The notes: a model not told the origin generated them from the sequence alone. DNA of 24,641 bases from Ferruginibacter sp. (GCA_018057635.1 JAGPDJ010000001.1:1-24641); one strand, 5' to 3'; counted from the stretch's first letter, positions 7,447-16,407 are shown. A program made the numbers and translations.

Positions 7447-8247
7447 TTAAATTTTTATTTCATATCCAATAGTGCCAATAAGTTCTATGAATCCAAAACT
7501 ATGTTTGGCCCTGATGCCTTTTAATTGCGTGCTGTTTGAAAGTGCATTAACATATTTTACAAATCCAGTTTTACCTGTAAATTCAAGGAAAAAGCGGTTC
7601 AGCGGATAAAACCTGGCACCTGCTTCCATGCTGATATTATAACCGGCTATGTGAAAATCATTGTTAAATTTATCGCCTCTCCAAGTGAAATCTGTGCGTG
7701 GTATATTGATCCCGGCCCCAACCTTCCATACATAACTTACTAACGTACGGTTATTACGGGTTTTAAGTAAATTATGTTGCTGTACATAATTGATGTGAAG
7801 CCAGTTGGCTCCATCTGTATGTTCAAAATGCAAAAATGAACCGGGGGTAAGTATACTGTCAGCATACACCGGTTTATTGTCAATGGTTCCTGATACCAAC
7901 ACAGTCTGCCCATCTGTAACAATATATTTTGCGTGGTCAAAATTCAATTCCAGCGCTTTTGTGTGGGCTTTATTTAAGTAAAAGCCGATCCTGTAATTGT
8001 ATTGCGGTATTGAAATGTCAAGCGGTTTTTTTAAAATGGCGTCCAGGTCGGGCCTGTCTTTTGCCCTCGCATGGTGTAATTTAAAATCATTGCCATTGGG
8101 CATCCTGAAATGAATATTACTTTTCGTATACCATTCAGTGTTATAACCCCATTGTAAATAAACTCCTTCAATGAGCCTGTTCTTTTTTTGTGCAGAGATT
8201 GATGCGGTATTGATTAAAGTAAATAAAAGAAAGAATAATTTTCGCAT
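7447..8247 (-). CDS. Secreted or outer-membrane protein of unknown function
   Basis: The open frame can be read from a TTG at 8298, but I choose the ATG at 8247 (266 residues). The protein from there begins with a clear signal peptide, MRKLFFLLFTLINTASISA followed by QKK. A TAnnTTTG box at 8279-8272 also lies inside the longer version. The mature protein is rich in alternating polar and aromatic residues, with glycine- and tyrosine-containing segments such as AGARFYPLNRFFLEFTG and the C-terminal FIELIGTIGYEIKI. These suggest amphipathic beta-strands of a small outer-membrane barrel. I do not recognise a family. It lies alone, divergent from clpB. Confidence 0.75.
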   Translation of the reverse strand: MRKLFFLLFTLINTASISAQKKNRLIEGVYLQWGYNTEWYTKSNIHFRMPNGNDFKLHHARAKDRPDLDAILKKPLDISIPQYNYRIGFYLNKAHTKALELNFDHAKYIVTDGQTVLVSGTIDNKPVYADSILTPGSFLHFEHTDGANWLHINYVQQHNLLKTRNNRTLVSYVWKVGAGINIPRTDFTWRGDKFNNDFHIAGYNISMEAGARFYPLNRFFLEFTGKTGFVKYVNALSNSTQLKGIRAKHSFGFIELIGTIGYEIKI

Positions 8248-8271
8248 AAAGTACTTCTTGTGGAATGGGTG

Positions 8272-8279
8272 CAAAACTA
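8272..8279 (-). promoter_or_regulatory. Candidate -7 box of the secreted-protein gene
   Basis: The minus strand reads TAGTTTTG, a perfect TAnnTTTG match, with a TTG 16 bases upstream (8298-8296) as a possible -33 element. It ends 24 bases before the ATG at 8247. The frame-extending TTG codon at 8298 is thus better explained as promoter sequence than as a start codon. Confidence 0.5.
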
Positions 8280-8588
8280 TAAAAATTTTGTAAATCAATG
8301 TGTAAATATTTTGAATGTTTTCTTTAAAAATGTATTAAGTGTTTCGCATGGCATTTGAGATAGGCCGTTAATGTTTATCACGCATGTGTATGATTGAAAC
8401 TGTTATTGTTCATAAATGAGTTTATTTTTTTACATCAGGTTAAATAAAACCTGAAACATTAGCATGAAAAGCTTTCCGGGTCTGCAATGCGGACAGTTTT
8501 TATGATTTTTTCATGACATAATTACCATATTTTATTTTGGATTTGTATTTGCAGTCTGTGTGTAAACCATATCACACAATCAAATACT
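8280..8588. other. Divergent intergenic region before clpB
   Basis: About 309 AT-rich bases lie between the secreted-protein promoter and clpB. No open frame, RNA gene or strong hairpin is seen. A TATTTTGG near 8531-8538 differs from the -7 consensus by one base and is a weak candidate for the clpB promoter. No recognisable heat-shock operator, such as a CIRCE repeat, is present. Confidence 0.4.
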
Positions 8589-11201
8589 ATGAATTTTAAT
8601 AATTTTACCATTAAAGCATCTGAAGTTGTACAAAGTGCACAACAACTGGCTTTTAATGACAAGAATCCAAATATTGAAACTGAGCATATCCTGAAGGCAT
8701 TGCTTAATATGGAAGATTCTCCCATTGATTACCTGCTCAAGAAAAATAATGTAACTGTTAACCTGGTTGATAATAAGTTGACTGAGCTGATCAGTAAATT
8801 ACCAACAACTACCGGAGAGCCAGCCAAGGCGTTGGGCCGGGAAGCCAATAATGTTTTATTAAGGTCTGGTGCCGTATTAAAAACATTTTCTGATGAATTT
8901 GTTACACCTGAGCATATACTACTTGCCATTGTGCAGGGTAATGATGCCGTTGCTAAACTATTAAAAGATGCGGGTTTAACAGAAAAAGGTTTGGTAACTG
9001 CTATTAAGGATTTAAGGAAGGGGTCAACAGTTTCATCTCAAACACAGGAAACACAATTCAATGCACTGAATAAGTATGCCAAAAATTTAAATGAACTCGC
9101 ACGTGCCGGAAAACTTGATCCGGTTATAGGCCGTGATGAAGAGATCAGGAGAACACTGCATATATTGAGCCGCAGGTCAAAAAACAATCCCATACTGGTA
9201 GGAGAACCGGGTGTGGGTAAAACGGCTATAGCAGAAGGGCTTGCCATGCGGATCATCAATGGCGATGTACCTGAAAACCTGCGTTCAAAGGTCATTTATG
9301 CACTCGACATGGGGCAGCTTATTGCGGGAGCGAAATATAAAGGCGAATTTGAAGAGCGGCTTAAATCTGTAGTGAAGGAAGTCGGCTCAAGTGACGGGGA
9401 GATCATATTATTCATAGATGAGATCCACACATTGGTAGGTGCCGGTGGCGGTGACGGTGCTATGGATGCTGCTAATATCTTAAAACCGGCATTGGCCCGG
9501 GGCGAATTACGAGCTGTTGGTGCAACTACATTATCGGAATACCAGAAATTTTTTGAAAAGGATAAAGCACTGGAACGCCGTTTTCAAAAAGTAATGATCG
9601 ATGAACCATCTGTAGAAGATGCAATTTCTATTTTAAGAGGATTGAAAGACAGGTATGAAACGTATCACCATGTGCGCATAAAAGATGAGGCGATCATTGC
9701 GGCAGTTGAATTATCCAGCCGTTATATATCTGATCGTTTTTTACCGGATAAAGCGATCGACCTGATTGATGAAAGTGCGGCCAAACTTCGTCTTGAAATG
9801 AACTCGATGCCCGAAGAACTGGATAAACTGGAAAGGCAGATCAGGCAACTGGAAATTGAAAGGGAAGCCATCAAACGGGAACATGATGAAGCGAAACTTA
9901 AAAATCTGAATACAGAGATAGCTAACCTTTCTGTTGAACGGGATACTTATAAGTCTAAGTGGAAAAAGGAAAAAGAGATCGTAGAAAAAATACAAAATGG
10001 AAAAGCTTCTATTGAACAATTAAAACAGGAAGCAGAACAGGCTGAAAGAAATGGCGATTATGGAAGAGTTGCTGAAATACGTTATGGTAAAGTTAAGGAC
10101 CAGGAATCACTGATCAGCGAACTTACCCTTCAGCTTGATTCATTGTCTGAAAAACGGTTATTGAAAGAAGAAGTAGATGCAGAAGATATTGCTGAAAGCA
10201 TAGCCAAGGCAACCGGAATACCTGTTATGAAAATGCTGCAGAGTGAACGGGAAAAACTATTGCACCTGGAAGAAGAATTGCACAAAAGGGTTATCGGCCA
10301 GGAAGAAGCCATTGAAGCAGTGTCTGATGCGATCAGGCGCAGCCGTGCAGGTTTGCAGGATCCGCGTAAACCAATCGGTTCTTTCATATTCCTTGGTACC
10401 ACAGGTGTTGGTAAAACTGAGCTTGCAAAAGCACTGGCAGAGTACCTCTTTGATAATGATAACATGATGACCCGCATAGATATGAGTGAATACCAGGAGA
10501 AACATACCGTGAGCAGGCTGATCGGTGCACCTCCGGGATATGTTGGATACGATGAGGGCGGACAGTTAACAGAAGCTGTTAGACGTAAACCATATTCTGT
10601 AGTGTTATTGGATGAAATTGAAAAAGCACACCCGGATGTTTTTAATATCCTGTTACAGGTATTGGATGATGGCAGGCTGACTGATAACAAAGGCCGGGTG
10701 GTAAATTTTAAGAATACGATCATTATCATGACAAGCAATATGGGCAGCCATGTGATACAGGAAAATTTTGAAAAAGTTACTGAAAAGAACAAAGAAGAAA
10801 TTGTTGACAGAACAAAAGTTGAGGTTATCAATTTATTGAGACAAACCATCCGCCCCGAATTTTTAAACAGGATTGATGAGGTAATCATGTTCCAGCCACT
10901 AATGAAGAATGACATTAAAGGCATCATCAGTATACAATTACAAGGTTTGAAAAAAATGCTGGTTAATAGTGGCATCGACCTCCAGTTCAGCGATTATACA
11001 CTGGATTACCTGGCAGAGAATGGTTTTGATCCCCAATTTGGAGCGAGGCCACTTAAAAGGTTGATTCAAAAGCAGATAGTAAATCAATTGAGCAAGCGTA
11101 TACTCGCTGGAGATATTGATAAAACCAAACCCGTAGTGGTAGATGTATTTGATGGTACGGTAGTGTTCAGGAATGAAACAATAGCAAAGCAGCCTGTATA
11201 A
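8589..11201 (+). CDS. clpB: ATP-dependent disaggregase ClpB (HSP100)
   Basis: An 870-residue cytoplasmic AAA+ chaperone that threads aggregated proteins through a hexameric ring together with the DnaK system. The N-terminal Clp repeat domain spans about 1-145. The first AAA domain has Walker A GEPGVGKT at 205-212 and Walker B with [14 protein letters not shown] near 275-290. The coiled-coil middle domain, which separates ClpB from ClpA/ClpC, runs from about 410 to 525 and is rich in Glu, Lys and Leu. The second AAA domain has Walker A GTTGVGKT at 603-610 and the ClpB-type segments [13 protein letters not shown] and [15 protein letters not shown] [15 protein letters not shown]. Length is close to the usual 860. 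It stands alone with large gaps on both sides. Confidence 0.97.
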   Translation: MNFNNFTIKASEVVQSAQQLAFNDKNPNIETEHILKALLNMEDSPIDYLLKKNNVTVNLVDNKLTELISKLPTTTGEPAKALGREANNVLLRSGAVLKTFSDEFVTPEHILLAIVQGNDAVAKLLKDAGLTEKGLVTAIKDLRKGSTVSSQTQETQFNALNKYAKNLNELARAGKLDPVIGRDEEIRRTLHILSRRSKNNPILVGEPGVGKTAIAEGLAMRIINGDVPENLRSKVIYALDMGQLIAGAKYKGEFEERLKSVVKEVGSSDGEIILFIDEIHTLVGAGGGDGAMDAANILKPALARGELRAVGATTLSEYQKFFEKDKALERRFQKVMIDEPSVEDAISILRGLKDRYETYHHVRIKDEAIIAAVELSSRYISDRFLPDKAIDLIDESAAKLRLEMNSMPEELDKLERQIRQLEIEREAIKREHDEAKLKNLNTEIANLSVERDTYKSKWKKEKEIVEKIQNGKASIEQLKQEAEQAERNGDYGRVAEIRYGKVKDQESLISELTLQLDSLSEKRLLKEEVDAEDIAESIAKATGIPVMKMLQSEREKLLHLEEELHKRVIGQEEAIEAVSDAIRRSRAGLQDPRKPIGSFIFLGTTGVGKTELAKALAEYLFDNDNMMTRIDMSEYQEKHTVSRLIGAPPGYVGYDEGGQLTEAVRRKPYSVVLLDEIEKAHPDVFNILLQVLDDGRLTDNKGRVVNFKNTIIIMTSNMGSHVIQENFEKVTEKNKEEIVDRTKVEVINLLRQTIRPEFLNRIDEVIMFQPLMKNDIKGIISIQLQGLKKMLVNSGIDLQFSDYTLDYLAENGFDPQFGARPLKRLIQKQIVNQLSKRILAGDIDKTKPVVVDVFDGTVVFRNETIAKQPV

Positions 11202-11364
11202 AGATGGGTTTAAGAAATAAATAACATTTTATATTATATTGATTATCAGTATTAAACAAAGGTTTTTTTAGAAATATTCGATGTGGATTTTCGTAGCATT
11301 TTAAAAAATACTATCTTCATCGGGTTCAGATATAAAAAATAAACAATTAATTAGTTTACATAAT

Positions 11365-11397
11365 ATGTTTGTTTTCATTACTAAATGAAGCAAACAT
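11365..11397 (+). promoter_or_regulatory. Leader hairpin with short upstream reading frame
   Basis: ATGTTTG (11365-11371) pairs with CAAACAT (11391-11397), and TTCATT (11374-11379) pairs with AATGAA (11384-11389) across a small internal loop, with a 4-base loop ACTA. It ends 19 bases before the ATG at 11417. The right arm contains an ATG (11385) opening a 9-codon frame that stops at 11414, two bases before the real start. A regulatory role is only inferred. Confidence 0.3.
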
Positions 11398-11416
11398 TAG
11401 CAAGAAAAGTATAAAT

Positions 11417-11995
11417 ATGGCATTTAAAAAAGAAGTGGTTGAAATAATTGAACCAAGAGACGTTTTTGTTGGAAATGTTAAGGCAGAAGTAACATTGGAA
11501 GAGTTCGGTGAATATGAAAGTGAGGCATGTGCCAAGGCAAATGAAATAGTTAAAAAATTACTTGTTGATTACGATGGTAAGATCAGGTTTAATTTCAGGC
11601 ATTTTCCGCTGACCAATATTCACCAACGTGCATTGAAAGCCGGAGAAGCTGCTGTAGCAACTGCACAGGATGGCAAATTTTGGGAAATGCACAATATCCT
11701 GTTCGCAAACCGCAGAAATCTTGGAACAACCAGTTTGAAATTACATTCAAAAGAAGCTGGTGTTAATAACAAACGTTTCCTGGATGAACTGGTTAACGCT
11801 ACTTATGGATGGCAGGTTCAGGGCGATTTAAGGGAAGGTTTAGACAGGGGAGTGAAAGATGTGCCAACATTTTTTGTAAATGGTGAAAGGGTAACCGGAA
11901 AAGCCACTTACGAAGAATTGAGTAAAGCTATTGAAGCTGCACTTAAAAAAGTAAAGAAGAAACCTGCTGTTAAACAAAAAGCTAAAGCTGCTTAA
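11417..11995 (+). CDS. DsbA-like thioredoxin-fold protein with degenerate active site
   Basis: A 192-residue protein of the DsbA/thioredoxin_4 type. I chose the ATG at 11417 over an upstream TTG (11369) because homologues begin close to MAFKKEVVE and the upstream codons lie in a leader hairpin. The hallmark sequence VTLEEFGEYESEACAKA (25-41) aligns with the usual FGDYECPYC motif, but the first cysteine is Ser35, leaving only Cys38. RFNFRHFPLTN, KFWEMHNILF and the cis-proline loop VPTFFVNG (Pro150) are intact. There is no signal peptide, so the protein should stay in the cytoplasm. The C-terminus ends in a Lys/Ala-rich tail (177-192). With one cysteine it cannot act as an ordinary dithiol oxidase. 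A terminator follows directly. Confidence 0.85.
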   Translation: MAFKKEVVEIIEPRDVFVGNVKAEVTLEEFGEYESEACAKANEIVKKLLVDYDGKIRFNFRHFPLTNIHQRALKAGEAAVATAQDGKFWEMHNILFANRRNLGTTSLKLHSKEAGVNNKRFLDELVNATYGWQVQGDLREGLDRGVKDVPTFFVNGERVTGKATYEELSKAIEAALKKVKKKPAVKQKAKAA

Positions 11996-12019
11996 AACAG
12001 CTTAAGATAAATAATATTT

Positions 12020-12045
12020 GCTCCTGTTTTTACAGGAGCTTTTTT
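12020..12045 (+). terminator. Rho-independent terminator
   Basis: A perfect 8-bp stem GCTCCTGT/ACAGGAGC (12020-12027 and 12032-12039) with a TTTT loop is followed by six T residues. It lies 24 bases after the stop codon of the DsbA-like gene. Confidence 0.92.
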
Positions 12046-12079
12046 ATTTCCCAAAGGTTTGGTTAATTTAGAATGTTAT

Positions 12080-12586
12080 ATGGTAAATTTAAAAACCATC
12101 ATAAAAAAATTTGATAAGCAGGGAGAAAAAACCGGCTGGACCTACATTGAGTTTCCCCAAAAAATAGCTCAACAACTGAAGCCCGGCAATAAGCGATCGT
12201 TCAGGATAAAAGGCACCATTGATGAATATAAGATCAGTGCTGTGGCTCTGATACCGATGGGCGAAGGTGATTTTATTATGGCGCTGAATGCAGCGATGCG
12301 TAAAGCCATCAGGAAGAGAACTGGAGATACTGTTATGCTCCAGGTTGAAACAGATAATGAACCATTGAAAATTTCTGCTCTATTAATGGAATGTCTTTCA
12401 GATGAACCGGAAGCTGCAGCATTTTTTAATTCGTTGCCCGGTTCGCACCAGCAATATTTTTCCCGGTGGATTGAAAGTGCCAAAACAGATGCAACTAAAA
12501 CAAAACGGATTGCTATGGCGATCAATGCATTTTCAAAAAAACTGGGTTATTCACAGATGATGCAGTTGCAGAAAAAAAACGCGTAA
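12080..12586 (+). CDS. DUF1905 / YdeI-OmdA-like protein
   Basis: A 168-residue cytoplasmic protein from the ATG at 12080; an in-frame TTG at 12059 would add seven residues but is less likely. The N-terminal half looks like DUF1905: FDKQGEKTGWTYIEFPQKIAQQL, then RSFRIKGTIDEYKISAVALIPMGEGDFIMALNAAMRKAI, which forms a small barrel. The C-terminal half (about residues 105-165) resembles the bacteriocin-protection YdeI/OmdA domain: FFNSLPGSHQQYFSRWIESAKTDATKTKRIAMAI. The biochemical role of this family is not well known. The stop faces that of the transglutaminase-like gene one base away. Confidence 0.78.
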   Translation: MVNLKTIIKKFDKQGEKTGWTYIEFPQKIAQQLKPGNKRSFRIKGTIDEYKISAVALIPMGEGDFIMALNAAMRKAIRKRTGDTVMLQVETDNEPLKISALLMECLSDEPEAAAFFNSLPGSHQQYFSRWIESAKTDATKTKRIAMAINAFSKKLGYSQMMQLQKKNA

Positions 12587-12587
12587 A

Positions 12588-13547
12588 TCAGTCTTCTACT
12601 TCTATATAATATTGTAATAGTTCTTGTCCGTCTGCAACAACCCGCACCGGGAATGCATTTGGTAACTTAAACTGGTAACTGAAACTGATGGTACCACCAT
12701 TGTCGGTAAAGTTCATCGGTTCAGGTTTTAATAATTTTTTTTCTTCCCCCATAACCAGGTAAATGTTTTTTATGGGAACCCTGCCATTGTAATAAAAACT
12801 GAACCTGTTTGCAACTTTTATTTTTGTTTTTATATATCCATTTAACGGGGAAGGTTTTTGTAAGCCCATTTTATAAGCGGCATTGGAAATTACCGGCAAA
12901 GCATAAAATTCTTTCAGGCTTTTAGGGCCGGCACCAAGTTGCCAGGCTTCATTATCCGGATAATGATCCAGGTTGAACAAAGCCCTGTCTGCAAAAAAAT
13001 ACTCACTGGTAAATTGTTTTGTAAATACACTCATTTTTGCATCTGTGTACCCACTCGCCTTTGCTGCGTCAATATAATACCATTGTTCCGGGCTTTGCCC
13101 CAGTTGTACTACATTCCAGGAATGGTTGATCTCATCAGCTTTGTTGTTAATGTCATCTGCATGGTATTTTACATAGCCATCTACAGAAAGGCAGCGTATA
13201 TTGGCAAGGCTGCTCATTTCCTGGAACAGCATGGAAAACCCGAGTGGGGTTGTTTTACGCAACTGGATCACTTTTACCGGATCAATATTCTTTTTGTCAT
13301 TGGCACGTGTTGCCTTTGGGTCAATGGCAATATTGTTTGCGATCCAGTAATATATTGCCCTGGCCTTGCTTTGTTTATCTGAAAAATTGCGTGTAATCGT
13401 ATCCGCTATGGTTGCAACATTCAGGGTCTCAAGCGGGCCCAGTTTATTTACAAAACCGTCAATAGCTGTATAATTACTTTCCTGTGCAATTAAGATTTTA
13501 CCGGAAAAAATGAAAAGCAGGGCAAATGCTAAAAGGATCTTTTTCAT
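12588..13547 (-). CDS. Secreted transglutaminase-fold protein lacking the catalytic cysteine
   Basis: A 319-residue protein with a signal peptide (MKKILLAFALLFIFSGKILIA, then QESN), so it is exported. A transglutaminase-like domain of the kyphoscoliosis-peptidase type spans about 40-175: KARAIYYWIANNIAID is the usual helix, EINHSWNVVQL carries the catalytic histidine (His142), and WYYIDAAKASG carries the aspartate (Asp160). Where the active cysteine is expected, in a C-x-G-Y/F context before the LF helix, the sequence reads TTPLGFSMLF with proline at 101, so the nucleophile is missing. The region from about 230 onwards is probably a beta-sandwich. The role may be structural or binding rather than enzymatic. 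The gene stands alone on its strand. Confidence 0.75.
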   Translation of the reverse strand: MKKILLAFALLFIFSGKILIAQESNYTAIDGFVNKLGPLETLNVATIADTITRNFSDKQSKARAIYYWIANNIAIDPKATRANDKKNIDPVKVIQLRKTTPLGFSMLFQEMSSLANIRCLSVDGYVKYHADDINNKADEINHSWNVVQLGQSPEQWYYIDAAKASGYTDAKMSVFTKQFTSEYFFADRALFNLDHYPDNEAWQLGAGPKSLKEFYALPVISNAAYKMGLQKPSPLNGYIKTKIKVANRFSFYYNGRVPIKNIYLVMGEEKKLLKPEPMNFTDNGGTISFSYQFKLPNAFPVRVVADGQELLQYYIEVED

Positions 13548-13623
13548 GGTATAAAAATAAAGAACCCAACGTTAAGGAAGTTAAAATAATTTCTATAATT
13601 GGATGGCTGTTGGTTTAATTATT

Positions 13624-14004
13624 TTATTCAGCATTTTTATTTTCTTTCAACCGCCGGAATTTTATCTTTTGTTCTTCAGTTAACATAGCATCTATTTTGA
13701 GGGCATTGTTTTTTCTGAGGGTACGGAGTTTTGCTTTTTTATCTGATGCTGTAAGTGTTGCATCATTTTCAATAGTTTCTTTTGCAGCTTTTGTTGATTG
13801 ACTGATTTTTTTCAAATGTTGCTTTTGCTCCCTGCTCAGGTTTAGTTCACGAAAGATGTCTTTCCTGGGATTTTCTTGATGAAAAGTTTCACGTGAAATT
13901 ACAGATGTATCAACAGGTTGTTTTAAAGGTGTTCGTTGGATCTGGGCTGATGAAGGATTTATTAAAATGAAAATAAAGATTGCGATACCAGATATTGATC
14001 TCAT
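13624..14004 (-). CDS. Small secreted protein with LTxxQ-like motifs
   Basis: A 126-residue protein with a signal peptide (cleavage probably after SSA at 20, before QIQ). The rest is highly charged and helical. Two segments, LNLSREQKQHLKKI (54-67) and LTEEQKIKFRRLK (108-120), resemble the LTxxQ motif of the Spy/CpxP periplasmic chaperone-like proteins. The spacing of about 54 residues and an intervening basic helix also fit that fold. I assign it tentatively to this general type and do not infer a specific activity. It lies downstream of glnN on the same strand but is separated from it by a strong terminator. Confidence 0.7.
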   Translation of the reverse strand: MRSISGIAIFIFILINPSSAQIQRTPLKQPVDTSVISRETFHQENPRKDIFRELNLSREQKQHLKKISQSTKAAKETIENDATLTASDKKAKLRTLRKNNALKIDAMLTEEQKIKFRRLKENKNAE

Positions 14005-14050
14005 GTGGTTTATTTTAGCCCAATATAGATCAGGAACCTGGATGATGGTT

Positions 14051-14106
14051 TAATGTAATAAAAAAAATCCCCTGTATTTTAACAAGGGATTTTTTTTATT
14101 ACATTA
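14051..14106 (-). terminator. Long inverted-repeat terminator overlapping the glnN stop
   Basis: Two perfectly complementary 21-base arms lie at 14051-14071 and 14086-14106, separated by 14 bases. Each arm has an A8 or T8 tract next to a GGGA/TCCC core, so the hairpin could terminate transcription on either strand. A further three base pairs (TGT/ACA) can form inside after one mismatch. The right arm includes the glnN stop codon (14106-14104). Confidence 0.85.
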
Positions 14107-16299
14107 TCTTAAGAACAATAATTCCCTGTATTTTGGTAACATCCAGCAGGTATCATCCACCATGAGTTCCAGTTTGTCAACATGGTACCTGATGGTATCG
14201 AAATATTTCCCTTTCACATTTTCACAATAAGCAATGGCTTTATCCCTGCTATGTGTTATTTCATTAGCTTTCTTTCTTTCCTGGATCATATTTTCAACAT
14301 TGTCGCTGATAGTGTTGATATGCTCACTCATTTTTTCCAGGATCTGTTTCTGGTTGGCATAGGTATTTTCACCAAGCCCCGCTTCTTTTAAACCCCTGAT
14401 GTTTTCTATCAGTATATTCTGGTACTTTAATGCAGATGGAATTACATAAGTAGAGGCAAGGTCGCCCATCACCCTGGCTTCTATCTGTACCTTTTTTATA
14501 TAAGCTTCAAGCATGATCTCATGCCTTGCTTCCAGTTCTGGGAGTTTATATATATTATTATCAACAAACAGTTTTTTTACTTTATCGCTGATATAAGCGT
14601 CCAGGGCTTGTGGTGTTGTTTTGATATTTGCCAAACCTCTTTTTTTAGCTTCTTTTTCCCACTCATCGCTGTATCCGTCGCCTTCAAATAACACCTTTTT
14701 ACTTTCAACGATATACTTCTGAATTACCTGCATGATGGCAACTTCTTTCTTCTCGCCTTTTTCAATATGGCCATCCACTTCAATTTTGAAATTTTTCAGG
14801 GTTTCAGCCATGATGGTATTCAACGTAGTCATCGGGCCGGCGCAATTGGCAGATGAACCTACCGCACGGAACTCAAATTTGTTACCGGTGAATGCAAATG
14901 GAGAGGTCCGGTTACGGTCTGTGTTATCCAGCATCAGTTCAGGAATGCTCTTATGGATATCCAGTTTCAGGATAGCTTCATCTTGTTCATCAAAATCGCC
15001 GCCTACTCTTTTTTCAATCTGGTTTAATACATCTGTGAGGTATTTTCCAATAAAAATAGACATGATAGCCGGTGGCGCTTCGTTGGCTCCAAGCCTGTGG
15101 TCATTGCCTTCTCCGGCTATAGATGCCCTGATCAATTCTGCATAATCATGAACTGCTTTGATGGTATTTACAAAAAAAGTAAGGAACATCAGGTTGGTCT
15201 TTGGTGTTTTACCTGGTCCTAAAAGGTTAACACCTGTATCTGTGCTCATGCTCCAGTTGTTGTGTTTACCGCTGCCATTGATGCCCGCAAATGGTTTCTC
15301 ATGCAGCAATACCATCAGGTTATGCCTTTTGGCAACCCTTGTCATGATGTCCATCAAAAGGGTATTGTGATCAACGGCCAGGTTTGTTTCTTCGTAAATG
15401 GGTGCACACTCAAACTGAGCGGGAGCCACTTCATTGTGTCTTGTACGTAACGGGATTCCCAGTTTATAGGATTCCTGTTCAAAATCACGCATGAAAGCGT
15501 ATATGCGTTCGGGTATGGCACCAAAATAATGATCCTCCAGTTGTTGCCCTTTGGCAGGAGCATGCCCGAATACGGTTCTGCCGGTAAGTAAGAGATCGGG
15601 CCTGGCATTGGCCAGACCAGCATCTACAACAAAATATTCCTGTTCCCAACCCAGGGTTGCATTTACTTTAGAAATGTTCTTATCAAAATACTGGCAAACA
15701 TCTACGGCTGCTTTATCTAATGCAACCAGTGCTTTTAGCAAAGGTGTTTTCGTGTCAAGTGATTCACCGGTATAGGAAACAAAAATGGTTGGAATGCAAA
15801 GTGTTTTACCGTTACCGATCTCCATAATGAATGCAGGCGATGAAGGGTCCCATGCTGTATAACCGCGTGCTTCAAAAGTTGCCCTCAATCCACCACTTGG
15901 AAATGAAGACGCATCAGGTTCCTGCTGGATCAGTGCAGCTCCCTCAAATTCTTCAATGGGTGTACCATCACCTTTTAAGGTAAAAAATGAATCATGTTTT
16001 TCAGCAGATAAACCTGTTAATGGTTGAAACCAGTGAGTGAAATGCGTTACCCCTTTTTCTTCGGCCCATGCCCTCAAACCATTGGCAATATTATTGCCCA
16101 TGGCCCGGTCAATTTTTTTACCACCTAATGTGGAGGCAAGCAAACTCTTATAAGCATCATCACTTAAATAATGCCTGGCGGTTTTTAAAGTGAAAACATT
16201 TTCATTGAAAATGGAAGTGATTCTTGGAGATGCATCCATATTGGCATCTGCACCATTTTTATTAAGCTTGTCAATAGCTTTGAATCGTAAAGAATTCAT
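14104..16299 (-). CDS. glnN: Glutamine synthetase type III
   Basis: A 731-residue cytoplasmic enzyme making glutamine from glutamate, ammonia and ATP. The length and sequence are those of the GSIII class found in Bacteroidota and cyanobacteria, not the shorter GSI. Visible segments are the N-terminal FNENVFTLKTARHYLS, THFTHWFQPLTGLSAEKHDSF (about 85-105), GWEQEYFVVD with metal-binding glutamates at 219 and 221, RHNEVAPAQFE (287-297), and GINGSGKHNNWSMSTDTG (339-356) with the conserved histidine. A later SSANCAGPMTTLNTIMAE follows. The C-terminal part is the long helical GSIII-specific region. It is preceded by a candidate promoter and ends in a strong terminator, so it is probably monocistronic. 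Confidence 0.96.
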   Translation of the reverse strand: MNSLRFKAIDKLNKNGADANMDASPRITSIFNENVFTLKTARHYLSDDAYKSLLASTLGGKKIDRAMGNNIANGLRAWAEEKGVTHFTHWFQPLTGLSAEKHDSFFTLKGDGTPIEEFEGAALIQQEPDASSFPSGGLRATFEARGYTAWDPSSPAFIMEIGNGKTLCIPTIFVSYTGESLDTKTPLLKALVALDKAAVDVCQYFDKNISKVNATLGWEQEYFVVDAGLANARPDLLLTGRTVFGHAPAKGQQLEDHYFGAIPERIYAFMRDFEQESYKLGIPLRTRHNEVAPAQFECAPIYEETNLAVDHNTLLMDIMTRVAKRHNLMVLLHEKPFAGINGSGKHNNWSMSTDTGVNLLGPGKTPKTNLMFLTFFVNTIKAVHDYAELIRASIAGEGNDHRLGANEAPPAIMSIFIGKYLTDVLNQIEKRVGGDFDEQDEAILKLDIHKSIPELMLDNTDRNRTSPFAFTGNKFEFRAVGSSANCAGPMTTLNTIMAETLKNFKIEVDGHIEKGEKKEVAIMQVIQKYIVESKKVLFEGDGYSDEWEKEAKKRGLANIKTTPQALDAYISDKVKKLFVDNNIYKLPELEARHEIMLEAYIKKVQIEARVMGDLASTYVIPSALKYQNILIENIRGLKEAGLGENTYANQKQILEKMSEHINTISDNVENMIQERKKANEITHSRDKAIAYCENVKGKYFDTIRYHVDKLELMVDDTCWMLPKYRELLFLR

Positions 16300-16340
16300 T
16301 TATTTAATTTTAGGACACAAAAAAACAATAATTTATTATA

Positions 16341-16372
16341 AAAACATAATTTATTTTGCCTTTTTCTGTCAA
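16341..16372 (-). promoter_or_regulatory. Candidate glnN promoter
   Basis: On the minus strand a TTG (16372-16370, within a T-run) is followed after 21 bases by TATGTTTT (16348-16341), one mismatch from TAnnTTTG. Transcription would start near 16334, about 35 bases before the glnN ATG. Support is by consensus and spacing only. Confidence 0.4.
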
Positions 16373-16407
16373 AAAATTTGTTTTAAACTAAAAATATAAT
16401 ACATATT

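Noticed and set aside
8248..8298. N-terminal extension of the secreted protein to a TTG at 8298
   Set aside because: A signal peptide begins at the ATG at 8247 and a TAnnTTTG promoter box lies within the extension.
9741..10160. Repetitive Glu/Lys/Gln coding sequence in clpB that looked like a repeat insertion
   Set aside because: It is the normal coiled-coil middle domain of ClpB.
10130..10975. 281-codon open frame on the minus strand inside clpB
   Set aside because: It lies fully antisense to the conserved second AAA domain of ClpB, its translation is Ser/Phe/Ile-rich with no recognisable domain, and it arises from codon bias of the real gene.
12059..12079. TTG start for the DUF1905-like protein
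   Set aside because: It adds only seven residues and repeats the sequence around the ATG at 12080; the ATG is the simpler start.
12939..13382. 147-codon plus-strand open frame
   Set aside because: It is antisense to the transglutaminase-like gene, has no family features, and is explained by the real gene on the other strand.
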